From HGM12587 sp964602445 (GTDB taxonomy: Bacteria > Bacillota > Clostridia > Lachnospirales > Lachnospiraceae): DNA of 64,000 nucleotides. The stretch spans positions 1 to 64,000 of the forward strand of contig CAZRQV010000008.1 of NCBI GenBank assembly GCA_964602445.1, read 5' to 3'. The position numbers were made by a program, and so were the translations under genes. This document shows, piece by piece, positions 52,997 to 62,378 of the stretch (the first letter of the stretch is position 1; each line of letters begins with the position of its first letter). The notes beneath the pieces are model-generated. The model was not told the DNA's origin. It ran no database searches and saw only the letters and a list, made by a program, of their open reading frames with translations.

Positions 52997-54097
52997 TTAT
53001 TTTCCCTCCTTTTTGAATGTGTTTACTACGGACACTGCGAGAAGAATTGCAAAACAAATAAATACTGCAATCTTTCCATTCACAGCGATACCGCCGGCAC
53101 TGTAAACACCATCGGTTACAGATGCAGCAGAACCTGCCAGAGAGAAATTATGAGCAACGGCTGCTCCGGCGATCATACCAAATACAGTCACCGCAGAATC
53201 TCCATTTCCTTCCCCACTGAGGATCAGCTGACGAAGCGGACAGCCTCCCAGAAGAACACAGCCCCATCCGGCAACTGTCATTCCCAAAAGGTTCCATAAC
53301 TGATCAGCGTGAGCAATCGGCTGTAAATAAGCAGAAAAACCTTTGAAATTACCAAGAATGATATTTCCAAGGAGAATCGTTACAAAGATTACTGCAAATC
53401 CTGACAACAGGTTAAAATCCTGAAACATAAATGCATCTCTCATTCCGCCTACCATACAGATACGGGATTTCTGAGCCAGTACACCTACAACCAATGCAAT
53501 GAGCAAAGCCACAAGGAATGGTGCATGCATCGAACCTGGTCCTTTTTCAGAAAATGCGAAAATCGTCGGAACCAGAAGCATTCCTGCAAGCAGAAGTACC
53601 ATAACAGTCGGAAGCACAAATCCTTCTCCTTTGCTGACAACATAGCTTCGTTTTAAAGAGAACCCTTTTTTCAGGAAGAAAATGCCGATCAGAATACCGA
53701 TGGCAAATCCTGCAAGACCTACAAATGCATTCAAGTCTCCGCCGCCCATACGAATAACCATTCTTAACGGGCATCCTAAAAATACCAGACTGCCGATCAT
53801 TACAACCATTCCCAATAAGAAACGGGTTGCTGGTGAAGATCCCGCACGTGCTTTAAATTCTCCGGTTACCAGTGCCATGATCATTGAACCTAATACAAGA
53901 CCAATGATTTCCGGTCTGACATACTGAACAACGGCTGCACTGTGAAGCTTGGTCGCTCCGGCAATGTCTCTTAAAAAGCAGGCAATACAAAAGCCCATGT
54001 TGGCAGGGTTACCCAGCTTTGTTAAAGTCAGGGCTGCCAGACCGATCACAAAACCTGTGATGACCACCCAAAGATTGATTTTTTTTGTCATAATCAT
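52997..54097 (-). CDS. yedE: YedE-like selenium/sulfur transport membrane protein
   Basis: This 366-residue polytopic protein has two YeeE/YedE repeats with the conserved cysteine motifs GCPLRMVIRMGGGDLNAF and GGCPLRQLILSGEGNGDSAV. The family is predicted to carry thiosulfate-like or selenium compounds. It lies between selD (28 nt upstream) and yedF, the arrangement recorded for selenium metabolism. The exact substrate is not proven. Confidence 0.88.
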   Translation of the reverse strand: MIMTKKINLWVVITGFVIGLAALTLTKLGNPANMGFCIACFLRDIAGATKLHSAAVVQYVRPEIIGLVLGSMIMALVTGEFKARAGSSPATRFLLGMVVMIGSLVFLGCPLRMVIRMGGGDLNAFVGLAGFAIGILIGIFFLKKGFSLKRSYVVSKGEGFVLPTVMVLLLAGMLLVPTIFAFSEKGPGSMHAPFLVALLIALVVGVLAQKSRICMVGGMRDAFMFQDFNLLSGFAVIFVTILLGNIILGNFKGFSAYLQPIAHADQLWNLLGMTVAGWGCVLLGGCPLRQLILSGEGNGDSAVTVFGMIAGAAVAHNFSLAGSAASVTDGVYSAGGIAVNGKIAVFICFAILLAVSVVNTFKKEGK

Positions 54098-54125
54098 CTC
54101 TCTCCTTTTTATTTTTATCTGAAAG

Positions 54126-55166
54126 TTACTTCAGATAGATTCGTTTCTTGCCGCGGTACGCTTTCACCGTACCGATACGCTGTGCAGACGGAACATTTCC
54201 CTGCAGTTCTTCCAGTAATCTGTCTGCATCTTCCGGTGCTGCCGCGATCAACAATCCTCCGGAAGTCTGCGGATCATACAGCATATCCTGTTTTGCCAGT
54301 TCCACGTTTCCTTCCTCTACCTGTTCCTGTGCAAATTTGCGGTTTCGATACATGCCTTCCGGAAGGATTCCCATTCTGGCAAATTCTAACGACTGACTGA
54401 TCAGATCGATCTGATCCACCTGAATATGTAATTCCGTATCACTTCCCTGTGCCATTTCTAGACCATGTCCCAGAAGTCCAAAACCGGTAACGTCTGTACA
54501 GCTGTGTACCTTGTATTTCACCATAATATCTCTGGCATTTTTATTCAGCGTTGTCATCAGACCATACGCCCAATCCATTACTTCTTTTTCCACAAGTCCG
54601 TCTACTTTTGCTGCTGTAGTCAGAATCCCGATCCCGATCGGTTTAGTCAGAATCAGAACATCTCCCGGTTTGGCTCCGCTGTTGGTCAGCAGTTTATCCG
54701 GATGCACAAATCCGGTGACAGACAATCCGTATTTCGGTTCCGGATCTAAAATACTGTGTCCTCCTGTAATCAATGCTCCGGCTTCATAAACTTTATCATA
54801 ACCGCCTTTTAACATGGCATGAACCACTTCTGAAGGCATATCCGCCGGCACCGCCATAATATTCATGGCAAGCTTCGGTTCTCCGCCCATGGCATAAACA
54901 TCACTTAATGCATTGGTCGCTGCAATCTGCCCAAAGGTATAAGCATCATCTGCGATCGGCGGAAAAAAATCCAGCGTCTGCACCAGTGCCAGTTCCTCAC
55001 TGATCTTATAAACACTGGCATCGTCGCTTTTATCAAATCCTACCAAAAGGTTCGGATCCGTATGGACTTTGATCCCTTCCAGCAGTTTGCTCAAGGTTCC
55101 TGCCCCTACTTTTGCTCCGCATCCGGCACAATGTGCCAGCTTTGTCAGTTTTACATCATTTTCCAT
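54126..55166 (-). CDS. selD: selenide, water dikinase (cysteine form)
   Basis: SelD makes selenophosphate, the active selenium donor, from selenide and ATP. The 346-residue product has the catalytic motif AGCGAKVG with the cysteine in place of selenocysteine. It also has LVGFDKSDDASVYK and the GHSILDPEPKYGLSVTG nucleotide-binding block. The start at 55166 follows a GAGGA site; the upstream frame to 55202 overlaps the DUF3343 end. No selA, selB or selC is in the window, so selenocysteine insertion cannot be inferred here. Confidence 0.93.
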   Translation of the reverse strand: MENDVKLTKLAHCAGCGAKVGAGTLSKLLEGIKVHTDPNLLVGFDKSDDASVYKISEELALVQTLDFFPPIADDAYTFGQIAATNALSDVYAMGGEPKLAMNIMAVPADMPSEVVHAMLKGGYDKVYEAGALITGGHSILDPEPKYGLSVTGFVHPDKLLTNSGAKPGDVLILTKPIGIGILTTAAKVDGLVEKEVMDWAYGLMTTLNKNARDIMVKYKVHSCTDVTGFGLLGHGLEMAQGSDTELHIQVDQIDLISQSLEFARMGILPEGMYRNRKFAQEQVEEGNVELAKQDMLYDPQTSGGLLIAAAPEDADRLLEELQGNVPSAQRIGTVKAYRGKKRIYLK

Positions 55167-55173
55167 CTTTTCC

Positions 55174-55410
55174 TCACATTTCCAGGCTGTGAATTGCCTC
55201 AATCTCTAAATCTTTTCTGTGAATCATTGTTTTTAGTGCTTCTTCGTATTCCAGCTCTGTACGGAATGCGATTCCGCAGTCGCTGCTGAGATTTCGCGGT
55301 GCAGAGATCAGTTTTCCGGCAATGCCTGCTTTCCCAGCCTGTTGTTCCATTGCCATGGCTCCTGCCGTCGTAAAAAACGTCACCACCAAATATTTCTTTT
55401 TTTCTATCAT
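55174..55410 (-). CDS. DUF3343 putative Se/S carrier-like protein
   Basis: The 78-residue product has the DUF3343 pattern: an N-terminal VVTFFTTAGAMAMEQ strand-helix, then GIAGKLISAPRNLSSDCGIAFRTE with a conserved cysteine. The family is found next to selenium genes and is proposed to carry Se or S. It overlaps the csd gene by 4 nt and precedes selD by 7 nt. Confidence 0.85.
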   Translation of the reverse strand: MIEKKKYLVVTFFTTAGAMAMEQQAGKAGIAGKLISAPRNLSSDCGIAFRTELEYEEALKTMIHRKDLEIEAIHSLEM

Positions 55411-56540
55411 TCTACGATCCTCTTTAATGCTGCAACGGCAGTTTCCACTTCTTCCATGGTATTAAACCAGCCAAAGCTGAAACGAACTGCTCCCTGTTCC
55501 TCCGTTCCTAACGCCCGATGCATCCGCGGCGCACAGTGGGCACCTGCCCGAACTGCAATTTCGTACTCTTCCCACAAAAGATCTGCCAGTCTTCCGGATT
55601 CAATCTCTTCATAATTCAGAGAAACGATGGGACAGCGAACTTCCTGCTGCCAATCCCCATACACCGTAATTCCCGGAATCTTACTTACCTCTTCCGCAAA
55701 ATAAGCTGCCAGTTTTATTTCATGAGCATGGATCTTTTCCAGTCCGGTTTCCTTAATATAATCAATGGCTGCTCCTAAGCCTGCAATTCCATGACCGTTC
55801 AGTGTTCCTGCTTCCAGACGGGTGGGATATTCTTCCGGCTGCTGCGGCAGATACGTCTGAACTCCGGTACCTCCGGTTTTCAAAGGACGGATCTGAACAT
55901 TTTCTCCCAGACACAGTCCTCCCGTTCCTTGAGGACCCATCAATGCCTTATGACCGGTAAAACACAGCACATCTATATTCATTTTTTTCATAGAAATAGG
56001 CAGACTGCCTCCGGTTTGAGAAACATCTGCCATAAAAAGCAGTCCATGATCCTTACAAAATCTTCCGATCCTTTCCAGATCCAGCACGTTTCCCGTCAGA
56101 TTCGATCCGTGGGTGCATACGACTGCCTTTGTATTTGATTTTCTGAATCGTTCCAGATCTTTTTCGTCAATCCTGCCGAACGCATCTGCAGGACAAAAGC
56201 TGACTTCAATTCCCGTTTTTTCCAATGCGTACAGCGGACGCAGCACAGAATTGTGTTCCAAATCCGTAGAAATCACATGGTCTCCCGGAGAAAACATTCC
56301 AAACAGCGCAATATTCAGTGCTTCCGTCGCATTCGAAGTAAAGATTACATTTCTTGGAGAAGGACACTCGAAAAATTCTGCTATTTTACAACGCACCTGA
56401 TAGATCTGTCTTGAAGTATCCAGTGTACTTCCATGAGCACCTCTGCCGCTGTTGCCAAAATTCTGCATTGCCCTGCAGACTGCCTCTACAACCTGATCCG
56501 GTCGTTTTAAAGATGTGGCTGCATTGTCCAAATAGATCAT
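55407..56540 (-). CDS. class V aminotransferase, cysteine desulfurase/selenocysteine lyase-like
   Basis: The 377-residue PLP enzyme releases sulfur or selenium from cysteine or selenocysteine. It begins MIYLDNAATSLKRPDQVVEAV. The PLP lysine lies in FTGHKALMGPQGTGG and the active-site cysteine in GAHCAPRMHRALGT. It is the first gene of the operon and likely feeds selenium or sulfur to SelD. A strong promoter lies 46 nt upstream. Confidence 0.9.
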   Translation of the reverse strand: MIYLDNAATSLKRPDQVVEAVCRAMQNFGNSGRGAHGSTLDTSRQIYQVRCKIAEFFECPSPRNVIFTSNATEALNIALFGMFSPGDHVISTDLEHNSVLRPLYALEKTGIEVSFCPADAFGRIDEKDLERFRKSNTKAVVCTHGSNLTGNVLDLERIGRFCKDHGLLFMADVSQTGGSLPISMKKMNIDVLCFTGHKALMGPQGTGGLCLGENVQIRPLKTGGTGVQTYLPQQPEEYPTRLEAGTLNGHGIAGLGAAIDYIKETGLEKIHAHEIKLAAYFAEEVSKIPGITVYGDWQQEVRCPIVSLNYEEIESGRLADLLWEEYEIAVRAGAHCAPRMHRALGTEEQGAVRFSFGWFNTMEEVETAVAALKRIVE

Positions 56541-56585
56541 TCTGATTCCTCCTCGTTATCGTTTTTAAAACATAACGCTACTTTC

Positions 56586-56614
56586 ATTTTAAGTACAGAA
56601 TATTCTATTGTCAA
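56586..56614 (-). promoter_or_regulatory. promoter of the selenium operon
   Basis: On the minus strand a perfect TTGACA (56609-56614), a 17-nt spacer and TAAAAT (56586-56591) lie about 46 nt before the first gene. Confidence 0.75.
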
Positions 56615-56645
56615 TCTTTTCTATCTCCGGATCAGTAAAATAGTC

Positions 56646-57986
56646 TCAGCCAATGCCGCCAAAAAAGATTCCCAACACGTAAACTATCAGTGTAATTCCT
56701 ACAAAAACATATTTGGTCAAAGGCTCAAACCAGCTTCCCAGCTTCTTCGCACAGCCTTTTTCTGCTTCTTTTTTCGCAAATCCTTTCGGGCATACCCAGA
56801 AAAACATAATTCCTGCAAGAAGTGCACCTAACGGAATGACATAAATCGAAATCACATCCATCCATGCACTGACAGCATCACCATTTTCAATAAAAATACT
56901 GATGAGTGCACCTGCGGCTGCTACGATCAGAATCGCCGGAATTCTGGATAATCCAAATTGTTCCTGCAGTGCTTCTACCGGTGTTTCAAACAGATTCATC
57001 AGAGAAGTCAATGCTGCAAACAGCACTGCTGCGAAAAAGATTACTGCAAATACAGTACCTAACGGCATCTGCTGAAAGACTGCCGGCAGCGTAATAAACA
57101 TCAGAGGAGGTCCGCTGGCAACATCCATTCCAAAAGCGAACACCGCCGGAATGACTACCATACCTGCCAGCAACGCTGCAAGTGTATCAAATACAGCTAC
57201 ATTTTTTGCACTGCTGACTACATCTACGTCTTCTTTTAAATAACTTCCGTAAACGACCGTTCCGGAACCTGCCAAAGACAGGGAGAAAAATGCCTGTCCC
57301 AACGCATAGACCCAGGTTTTTACATTGGTCAGCTGTTCCCATTCCGGAACGAACAGATAACGATATCCTGCCCCTGCTCCCGGAAGTGTCATCACACGAA
57401 ACATCAGGATCACGAAAAAGAGGAAAAATACAGGCATCATTACCTTATTTACCTTTTCAATCCCTTTGGAAACACCCATCCCCATGATCAGGAATGTAAT
57501 AGCCAGTGCCAACAAATGCCAGCTGACATTTCCAAAGTTTCCTGCGATCGTTCCAAAGAATGCACCCATATTTTCCACATGGATCAATTCTCCCTTCAGT
57601 GCGCTGAACAAATATTTTAATACCCAGCCAACAACAACCGAATATCCGATGGCAATTCCCATCGAACCGATCACCGGGATCACACCAATCCATCTTCCCC
57701 ATGCTTCCGCTTTTTTTCCAAAACGCAGTTTCATAGCCTTCCCAAATGCTCCGATGGGACCGGTCTGCATGCTTCTTCCAAATGCCATTTCTCCGATCAC
57801 TCCGGAAAATCCTAACAAAATGACAAAAATAAAATAGGGAATTAAAAATGCTGCACCTCCGAATTTTCCTGTTCGGTAAGGAAACATCCAGATATTCGCC
57901 ATTCCTACTGCAGAACCGATGCATGCAATGATAAACCCAAATTTTGTGCCAAACTGGCCTCGTTGTGTTTCATTTTTCTTTTTCAT
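56646..57986 (-). CDS. sodium-dependent transporter, NSS (SLC6) family
   Basis: This 446-residue protein has the NSS opening GFIIACIGSAVGMANIWMFPYRTGKFGGAAFLIPY with the conserved sodium-binding helix 1. About eleven or twelve membrane segments follow. Bacterial members import amino acids with sodium. Substrate cannot be assigned. A 15-nt inverted repeat (58010-58024) lies in its upstream region. Confidence 0.92.
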   Translation of the reverse strand: MKKKNETQRGQFGTKFGFIIACIGSAVGMANIWMFPYRTGKFGGAAFLIPYFIFVILLGFSGVIGEMAFGRSMQTGPIGAFGKAMKLRFGKKAEAWGRWIGVIPVIGSMGIAIGYSVVVGWVLKYLFSALKGELIHVENMGAFFGTIAGNFGNVSWHLLALAITFLIMGMGVSKGIEKVNKVMMPVFFLFFVILMFRVMTLPGAGAGYRYLFVPEWEQLTNVKTWVYALGQAFFSLSLAGSGTVVYGSYLKEDVDVVSSAKNVAVFDTLAALLAGMVVIPAVFAFGMDVASGPPLMFITLPAVFQQMPLGTVFAVIFFAAVLFAALTSLMNLFETPVEALQEQFGLSRIPAILIVAAAGALISIFIENGDAVSAWMDVISIYVIPLGALLAGIMFFWVCPKGFAKKEAEKGCAKKLGSWFEPLTKYVFVGITLIVYVLGIFFGGIG

Positions 57987-58009
57987 AACTTCTCTCCACT
58001 TTCTTTATT

Positions 58010-58024
58010 GCATTAAAGTAATGC
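58010..58024. promoter_or_regulatory. possible operator before the NSS transporter
   Basis: A perfect inverted repeat GCATTA-AAG-TAATGC lies 23 nt before the start codon. No regulator is adjacent. Confidence 0.3.
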
Positions 58025-58088
58025 ATTTGTAAAGTATTTCATCTATCATCGCACATTTCACCGGATTTTACAATACATTTTTTAAATT

Positions 58089-59120
58089 CTATGTTGCACC
58101 GGCTTCCCCGATCGTTTCCCCTTCATTTGCTTCCTCTTCTACAATCTCCTGCTGAGGTGCCTGTTCCGAAAAACGTACCTGCAAAATTGCCTGTGCATGG
58201 TTCAGGGAAAGATATGCATACTTTCCCTTTTTCGCTGCTTCTTCCTGAAAAATTTCAAACAGTTCTTTTAAAACCTCTTTCGTCAGATAACTGCCTCTCC
58301 ACTGAAAGATCAACAGTTTTCCCTTTTTCACTGCCTGGGCAGTCCGCTTCCGTACTTCCTCGTACTTTGTCCAGGACAGCTTTTTCTCTTTATAGTAAGA
58401 ACCATTTCCATCGGTACATGCCGGCAGAGGATAGATCAGCGGTTCATGATCCTTAAACACTGCAGAATCATTTACATTAAAATAGTCATAGCGAATGGTT
58501 CCGTCTTTTCCCAAAGAATTATCAAAGGTAACGTCCAGATGATAATAGCTTCCTCCGATGCGCACCACATTCCACATATGACGATATTTGATCCCTTTTT
58601 CCGGATTGTTGCCGCACAGTGCAATGACACACCAGATTCCCAGCGCATCACACAGCACCTTCACTGTTTTTGCGATTCCTTCACAGACACCGACTCCTTG
58701 TCCCAGCGGTCCGATAATCTCATGGGAATATGCTTTTTTTAATTTATCATAACGGACATTCTGACAGATAAAATCATGAATAAACAGCTCTTTTTCCTTT
58801 TCATTCATTTTCTCTGCCTGTCTCGCCAGTTTTTTGATTCTGGAATCCATCGCTTTCTGATGCTCCACAATCTGATTTTTCTTAAATAAATACTCCGGAA
58901 TGATTTCCGCATTTGGAGAATCTTTATAATATCTGTAACTGAATTTCACAGACCAGAAAATTTCCGGATGATCCATACGCACCATAAAATAAATATCCGA
59001 TAACCGTTTCCCGTCGATTAAAGGAACCGAAAAAGAAGGAGCCAGTGCTTCCAGCCCCTCTTTGATTCCGTAATATACTTTTTGTTCTGTTTTCGATAAC
59101 TGATCATAATAATATGCCAT
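58089..59120 (-). CDS. transglutaminase-like cysteine protease-fold protein
   Basis: The 343-residue protein has the transglutaminase-like catalytic triad: cysteine in GVGVCEGIAK, histidine in YRHMWNVV and aspartate in YHLDVTFD. No signal peptide is seen, so it is probably cytoplasmic, and the substrate is unknown. The start at 59120 has an AGAGG site with ideal spacing; the longer frame begins at 59141. The C-terminus has an acidic tail. Confidence 0.82.
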   Translation of the reverse strand: MAYYYDQLSKTEQKVYYGIKEGLEALAPSFSVPLIDGKRLSDIYFMVRMDHPEIFWSVKFSYRYYKDSPNAEIIPEYLFKKNQIVEHQKAMDSRIKKLARQAEKMNEKEKELFIHDFICQNVRYDKLKKAYSHEIIGPLGQGVGVCEGIAKTVKVLCDALGIWCVIALCGNNPEKGIKYRHMWNVVRIGGSYYHLDVTFDNSLGKDGTIRYDYFNVNDSAVFKDHEPLIYPLPACTDGNGSYYKEKKLSWTKYEEVRKRTAQAVKKGKLLIFQWRGSYLTKEVLKELFEIFQEEAAKKGKYAYLSLNHAQAILQVRFSEQAPQQEIVEEEANEGETIGEAGAT

Positions 59121-59198
59121 AAAAACCTCTTTACTTTCCATGATATCAGTTCACATTGTATTCAGATTTTCTTCACTCGTCAATCGCCGGTACTTTCT

Positions 59199-62100
59199 TT
59201 AAATTCCAAGATCAGTTTCAACCGTACTTCCATGATTGGTCTTTTTAACGATCAGTTTCTTCGGAAGAACTTCTTTTAATTCTTCCCTGTGACTGATGAT
59301 ACCGATCAGCTTATTGCTGTTTGACAGCTCATGCAGCATGTTGAGTGCATCATTCAATGCCTTTTCATCTAAAGTTCCAAATCCTTCATCGATAAACAAT
59401 GTACCCATCTGAATTCCTCCGGCATTGGCCGATACACGGTCCGAAAGTCCCAGGGCCAGACTTAATGAAGCAAGAAAACTTTCTCCGCCGGACAGCGTAC
59501 TTACCGGCCGTTTTTTTCCGGTATACTGATCCAGAATATCCAGCTTCAATGCCTCATCTTTCTTTGAATCCAGATCCTCATGCCGATACAGCTGATATTG
59601 TCCGCCGCTCATCGGCTGCAGTCTTTTATTTGCAGCATGAATGATTCCATCAAACCCTGCAATCTGTACATAGGTTTCCAGCGAAGTTTTACTTGCCCCT
59701 GCTGTTTTTCCTCTCAGCAGAGAAGAAAGATTTCCAAGCAGATTTACTTTTTCCATCTGAACAGCTGCTTTTTCATACTGATTCCTGATTCTGACCAACA
59801 GCTCCTGATTCGCCTCTTTCCTGTGGATTGTTTTTTGCAGCAGCTTATGTGTGTTTTCACGTAATTCTCTGCTCGCATCTCGTTCCTCTTTTACTTTTTT
59901 CTCGTCTCTGCGCTGCTTTCCCTGAATCTCTTTTTCTGCATTTTGGAATTCTGCCGCATTGACTGCCACCTTTTCTTTATGACTTTGCAGCAGTTTTTCC
60001 TGACGTTCAAGCTCTTCCTTCGGTACCAAAACTTCCAAAAATGCTTTCTCAGTTACAAAACCGGACGCTGTTCTCTGGATTTCATAACATTTTTCTTTTT
60101 TCTCCAGTTCCGAACAATGATCTTCATACAGTTCTCTGCTTCTTTCTAAAGCCGCTTCTGCACCGGAACTTCGCAGTTTTGCGTTTTCCAGTTCTTTCTG
60201 TCTTTCTTCGATTTCATTCAGACATTTTTCTGCCTCCTGTTCCAGCTCCGTACGCTTTTCTCTGGCTTCTTTCAAAGTTCCGTACGGAAGAGGCTTCATT
60301 CCCTGCAGTTGCCCCTGTAACGCCGAAAGACTCTTTTCCTGCTCTCCCAATTCTTTCTTTAACACATCCAAATTCTCGGTCTGTTCTCTTTGCTCTTTTG
60401 CAGCTTTTTCAAGCTTAATTTCTAATTCATGTAGTTCTTTCTGCGCTTTTTTCTGGCATTCCAATTGTTCTGACACTTTGTTCTCTTCTTTTTTCGCTGA
60501 TTCCCGCAGTTCTTTTAATTCTTTTACAAAAAATTCCAGATCCACTTCGATGCCGACATTTTGCTCAGCCTTATCCACGTCCAGTTCTTTCCACGCCTGT
60601 TCCTGAAACGTCCTTGTCTCCGTTTCATAAGCAGCTTTCGCAGAAACCGCTGTACTATGGGCATTATTTTTTTTCTGTTCCAGCTGATCACGAGCTTCTT
60701 TTGCCTTTTCCAGCATTTCCTGCGTCACACTTTCTGCGGTCAATACTGCCGGATGAGGATGGGAACGTGATCCGCACACCGGACACGCTTCTCCTTCTGT
60801 CAGTTTTGCAGCAAGAATCCCTGCCTGGGATTTTTCAAATGCATTTTCCATGCGATCATAGCTATCTTTGCACTGATCGTAATCTTGTCTTCTTTCTTCA
60901 TATTCCTTTTGTGCTTCCCGAAGTTCCTCTTCCTTTTTCTGAAGCTTCGGATATTCCTCATCGATCAGCTCCCTACATCTGTCTATTTTTTCTGACCATT
61001 CTTTCTTTTTCTGTTCATAGATCAGAACTTTTTGCGGTGCCTCTGCCCGCTCTTTTTTTCCTTCCTCCCAGTTTTCTATCTGCTCTTTTCTATGATTCAG
61101 TTCTGTTTCTGCCCGATCGATCGTTTTCTGAACAGCGGCTTCTTTCTGCTGACTCTTCAAAATCTCCTGCTGCAGGCGATCTCTCTGTTCGTATTGAGCT
61201 TCTTCCTCTTTCATCAGTGCCGCTTTTTCTTTCCACTCCTGTGCCTGACCTTTTTGAGACACTGCCGTTTCATAGTCTTTTTTCGCTCGTTCTTCATTTT
61301 CTTCAGCAAGTCTTCGATTTTCCTTCGCAGCTGTCCACGCCGCTTCTGCCGCCTGCTGCTTCTTTTTCCATTCCTGATAACTGTCATAACACGGTTTTAC
61401 ATCATACACCGCTTTTTTCTCTTCCTGAAGCCAATGCTCCAGCCGATCTATTTCCGGCTGTTTCTGTTCCAATGCTGCCTTTTCAGCACAAAGCTTATCA
61501 TAGTTTAAAAATAATTTTTGTTCATTGGAAACCTGGATATATTCCTTTTCTTTTTCCGTGGCAGCAGCATCCGCCTGCCTGTATTTTTCCTGCTGTTCCT
61601 CTTCCGCCATCTGATCTTCTGCAATCAGCTGCTCCAGAAGTGTGAAGCGTTCTTCCGACTGATATCGGATCTTATTCTCCACCGCAAGCTGCTTTTGCCG
61701 TTCTAATGCTTCCTGATAAGCACTTCCTTCGCCGCATACAACACTGTCAAAATACTGGGCAATACTCCTGTAAATATTTTCGGTTTCTTCTTTTACCTTC
61801 TGATACCGTTCCTCCATCCGATTTCCCATCCTTTGATAACCGGCTGTGGAAAACAATTTCTGCAGGATTTCTCCCCGCGCTTTCGGATCCGCATTCAGAA
61901 CTTTTCGAAATTCCCCCTGTGCAATCATGGAAATCTGTTTAAACTGTTCATAATTGATCCTTAACAGCTGTACTACTGCTTCATCCACCTGTGTAACTCC
62001 CGAGATCGGCGGCTCCGGGAATCGATAAAACTCTGCTTTCGCTGCTCTCTCCGTTACTCCCGTTCCTCTCAGTTTCTCTGCGGTATAGGACGGATAACGT

Positions 62101-62378
62101 TTGATCCTGTATTCTCTGTCCAGATGGGAAAACATAAATTCCACATAAGTTTCTTCCTGTTTCTCTGCGAAATCACTGCGTAAACTTTTAACGTCCCTGT
62201 CCATTCCGCTGGTTTTATGAAACAATGCAAATGTAATCGCATCAAAGATCGTAGTTTTTCCTGCGCCGGTATCACCAGTGATCAAAAAGATTCCCTGATC
62301 ACCAAACGCTTCAAAATCCACTTCCGCTTTGGATGCATATGGTCCAAAAGCATTCATCACCAATTTGATCGGTTTCAT
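59199..62378 (-). CDS. sbcC: DNA exonuclease subunit SbcC (Rad50-like)
   Basis: SbcC with SbcD cleaves hairpins and processes double-strand ends. The 1059-residue product has Walker A GDTGAGKTT (35-43) and long coiled coils around the zinc hook CPVC (532-535). The signature STLSGGESFLASLSLALGL and Walker B GTLFIDEGFGTLD lie near the C-terminus. It overlaps sbcD by 4 nt. Confidence 0.95.
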   Translation of the reverse strand: MKPIKLVMNAFGPYASKAEVDFEAFGDQGIFLITGDTGAGKTTIFDAITFALFHKTSGMDRDVKSLRSDFAEKQEETYVEFMFSHLDREYRIKRYPSYTAEKLRGTGVTERAAKAEFYRFPEPPISGVTQVDEAVVQLLRINYEQFKQISMIAQGEFRKVLNADPKARGEILQKLFSTAGYQRMGNRMEERYQKVKEETENIYRSIAQYFDSVVCGEGSAYQEALERQKQLAVENKIRYQSEERFTLLEQLIAEDQMAEEEQQEKYRQADAAATEKEKEYIQVSNEQKLFLNYDKLCAEKAALEQKQPEIDRLEHWLQEEKKAVYDVKPCYDSYQEWKKKQQAAEAAWTAAKENRRLAEENEERAKKDYETAVSQKGQAQEWKEKAALMKEEEAQYEQRDRLQQEILKSQQKEAAVQKTIDRAETELNHRKEQIENWEEGKKERAEAPQKVLIYEQKKKEWSEKIDRCRELIDEEYPKLQKKEEELREAQKEYEERRQDYDQCKDSYDRMENAFEKSQAGILAAKLTEGEACPVCGSRSHPHPAVLTAESVTQEMLEKAKEARDQLEQKKNNAHSTAVSAKAAYETETRTFQEQAWKELDVDKAEQNVGIEVDLEFFVKELKELRESAKKEENKVSEQLECQKKAQKELHELEIKLEKAAKEQREQTENLDVLKKELGEQEKSLSALQGQLQGMKPLPYGTLKEAREKRTELEQEAEKCLNEIEERQKELENAKLRSSGAEAALERSRELYEDHCSELEKKEKCYEIQRTASGFVTEKAFLEVLVPKEELERQEKLLQSHKEKVAVNAAEFQNAEKEIQGKQRRDEKKVKEERDASRELRENTHKLLQKTIHRKEANQELLVRIRNQYEKAAVQMEKVNLLGNLSSLLRGKTAGASKTSLETYVQIAGFDGIIHAANKRLQPMSGGQYQLYRHEDLDSKKDEALKLDILDQYTGKKRPVSTLSGGESFLASLSLALGLSDRVSANAGGIQMGTLFIDEGFGTLDEKALNDALNMLHELSNSNKLIGIISHREELKEVLPKKLIVKKTNHGSTVETDLGI

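Noticed and set aside
60614..61645. A 343-codon plus-strand frame inside sbcC
   Set aside because: It is antisense to the coiled-coil region; the biased codons of that region leave few stops on the other strand.
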